A stretch of 5,227 nt of DNA, from contig CAJWBT010000187.1 in the NCBI GenBank assembly GCA_913020235.1, forward strand, positions 1-5,227, read 5' to 3'. The translations under genes and the position numbers were made by a program. This stretch comes from an uncultured Chloroflexota bacterium. Lineage in GTDB: Bacteria > Chloroflexota > Dehalococcoidia > UBA3495. Shown piece after piece: positions 5,223 through 5,227 of the stretch (the first letter of the stretch is position 1; each line of letters starts with the position of its first letter). The notes below the pieces were generated by a model, which did not search any database, was not told where the DNA came from, and saw only the letters and a list, made by a program, of their open reading frames with translations.

Positions 5223-5227
5223 CGGGC

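Overview
The window is ordinary-looking GC-rich bacterial chromosome (roughly 60-65% GC by eye). It carries five complete or nearly complete genes and one gene cut by the left edge. The mixture of a luciferase-like (LLM/F420-type) oxidoreductase, MaoC-type hydratases and expanded SDR dehydrogenases suggests an uncultured Chloroflexota (SAR202/Dehalococcoidia-like) or an actinobacterium. This is inference from gene content only; there is no rRNA or marker gene to settle it.

Layout. On the left, a luciferase-like oxidoreductase runs on the minus strand from a GTG at 596 and leaves the window at base 1. A 319-base divergent intergenic region (597-915) follows. It holds a near-consensus sigma70-type promoter facing right (TTGACA-N17-TAGACT, 857-885), a weaker candidate facing left, and two dyads. 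To the right, four genes run on the plus strand: a HadA-like MaoC N-terminal hydratase subunit (916-1374), a HadB-like catalytic MaoC subunit (1385-1825), and two tandem paralogous short-chain dehydrogenases (2101-3027 and 3053-3970). A textbook rho-independent terminator (4038-4072) closes this set. The minus-strand gene converging on it (4140-5222) is a dGTP triphosphohydrolase-like HD-domain protein, probably an unrelated housekeeping gene.

How the genes work together. The two hot-dog subunits look like a heterodimeric (R)-specific enoyl-CoA hydratase: the first lacks the catalytic His and the second has the Asp/His pair. Both SDRs resemble the dehydrogenase domain of peroxisomal multifunctional enzyme type 2 (MFE-2/HSD17B4). 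Together they would hydrate a 2-enoyl-CoA and oxidise the resulting (3R)-hydroxyacyl-CoA. The set is the separate-subunit counterpart of a fungal Fox2-type MFE-2, which has two SDR domains plus a double hot-dog hydratase. The substrate is not evident from the sequence.

The most interesting signal is the bipartite divergence of the two SDRs. By hand count about 163 of the first 200 residues are identical, but only about a third of the remainder. The synonymous sites have diverged, so this looks like an old duplication with a diversified substrate end rather than recent gene conversion. I found no mobile element, CRISPR array, tRNA/rRNA or clearly undescribed system.
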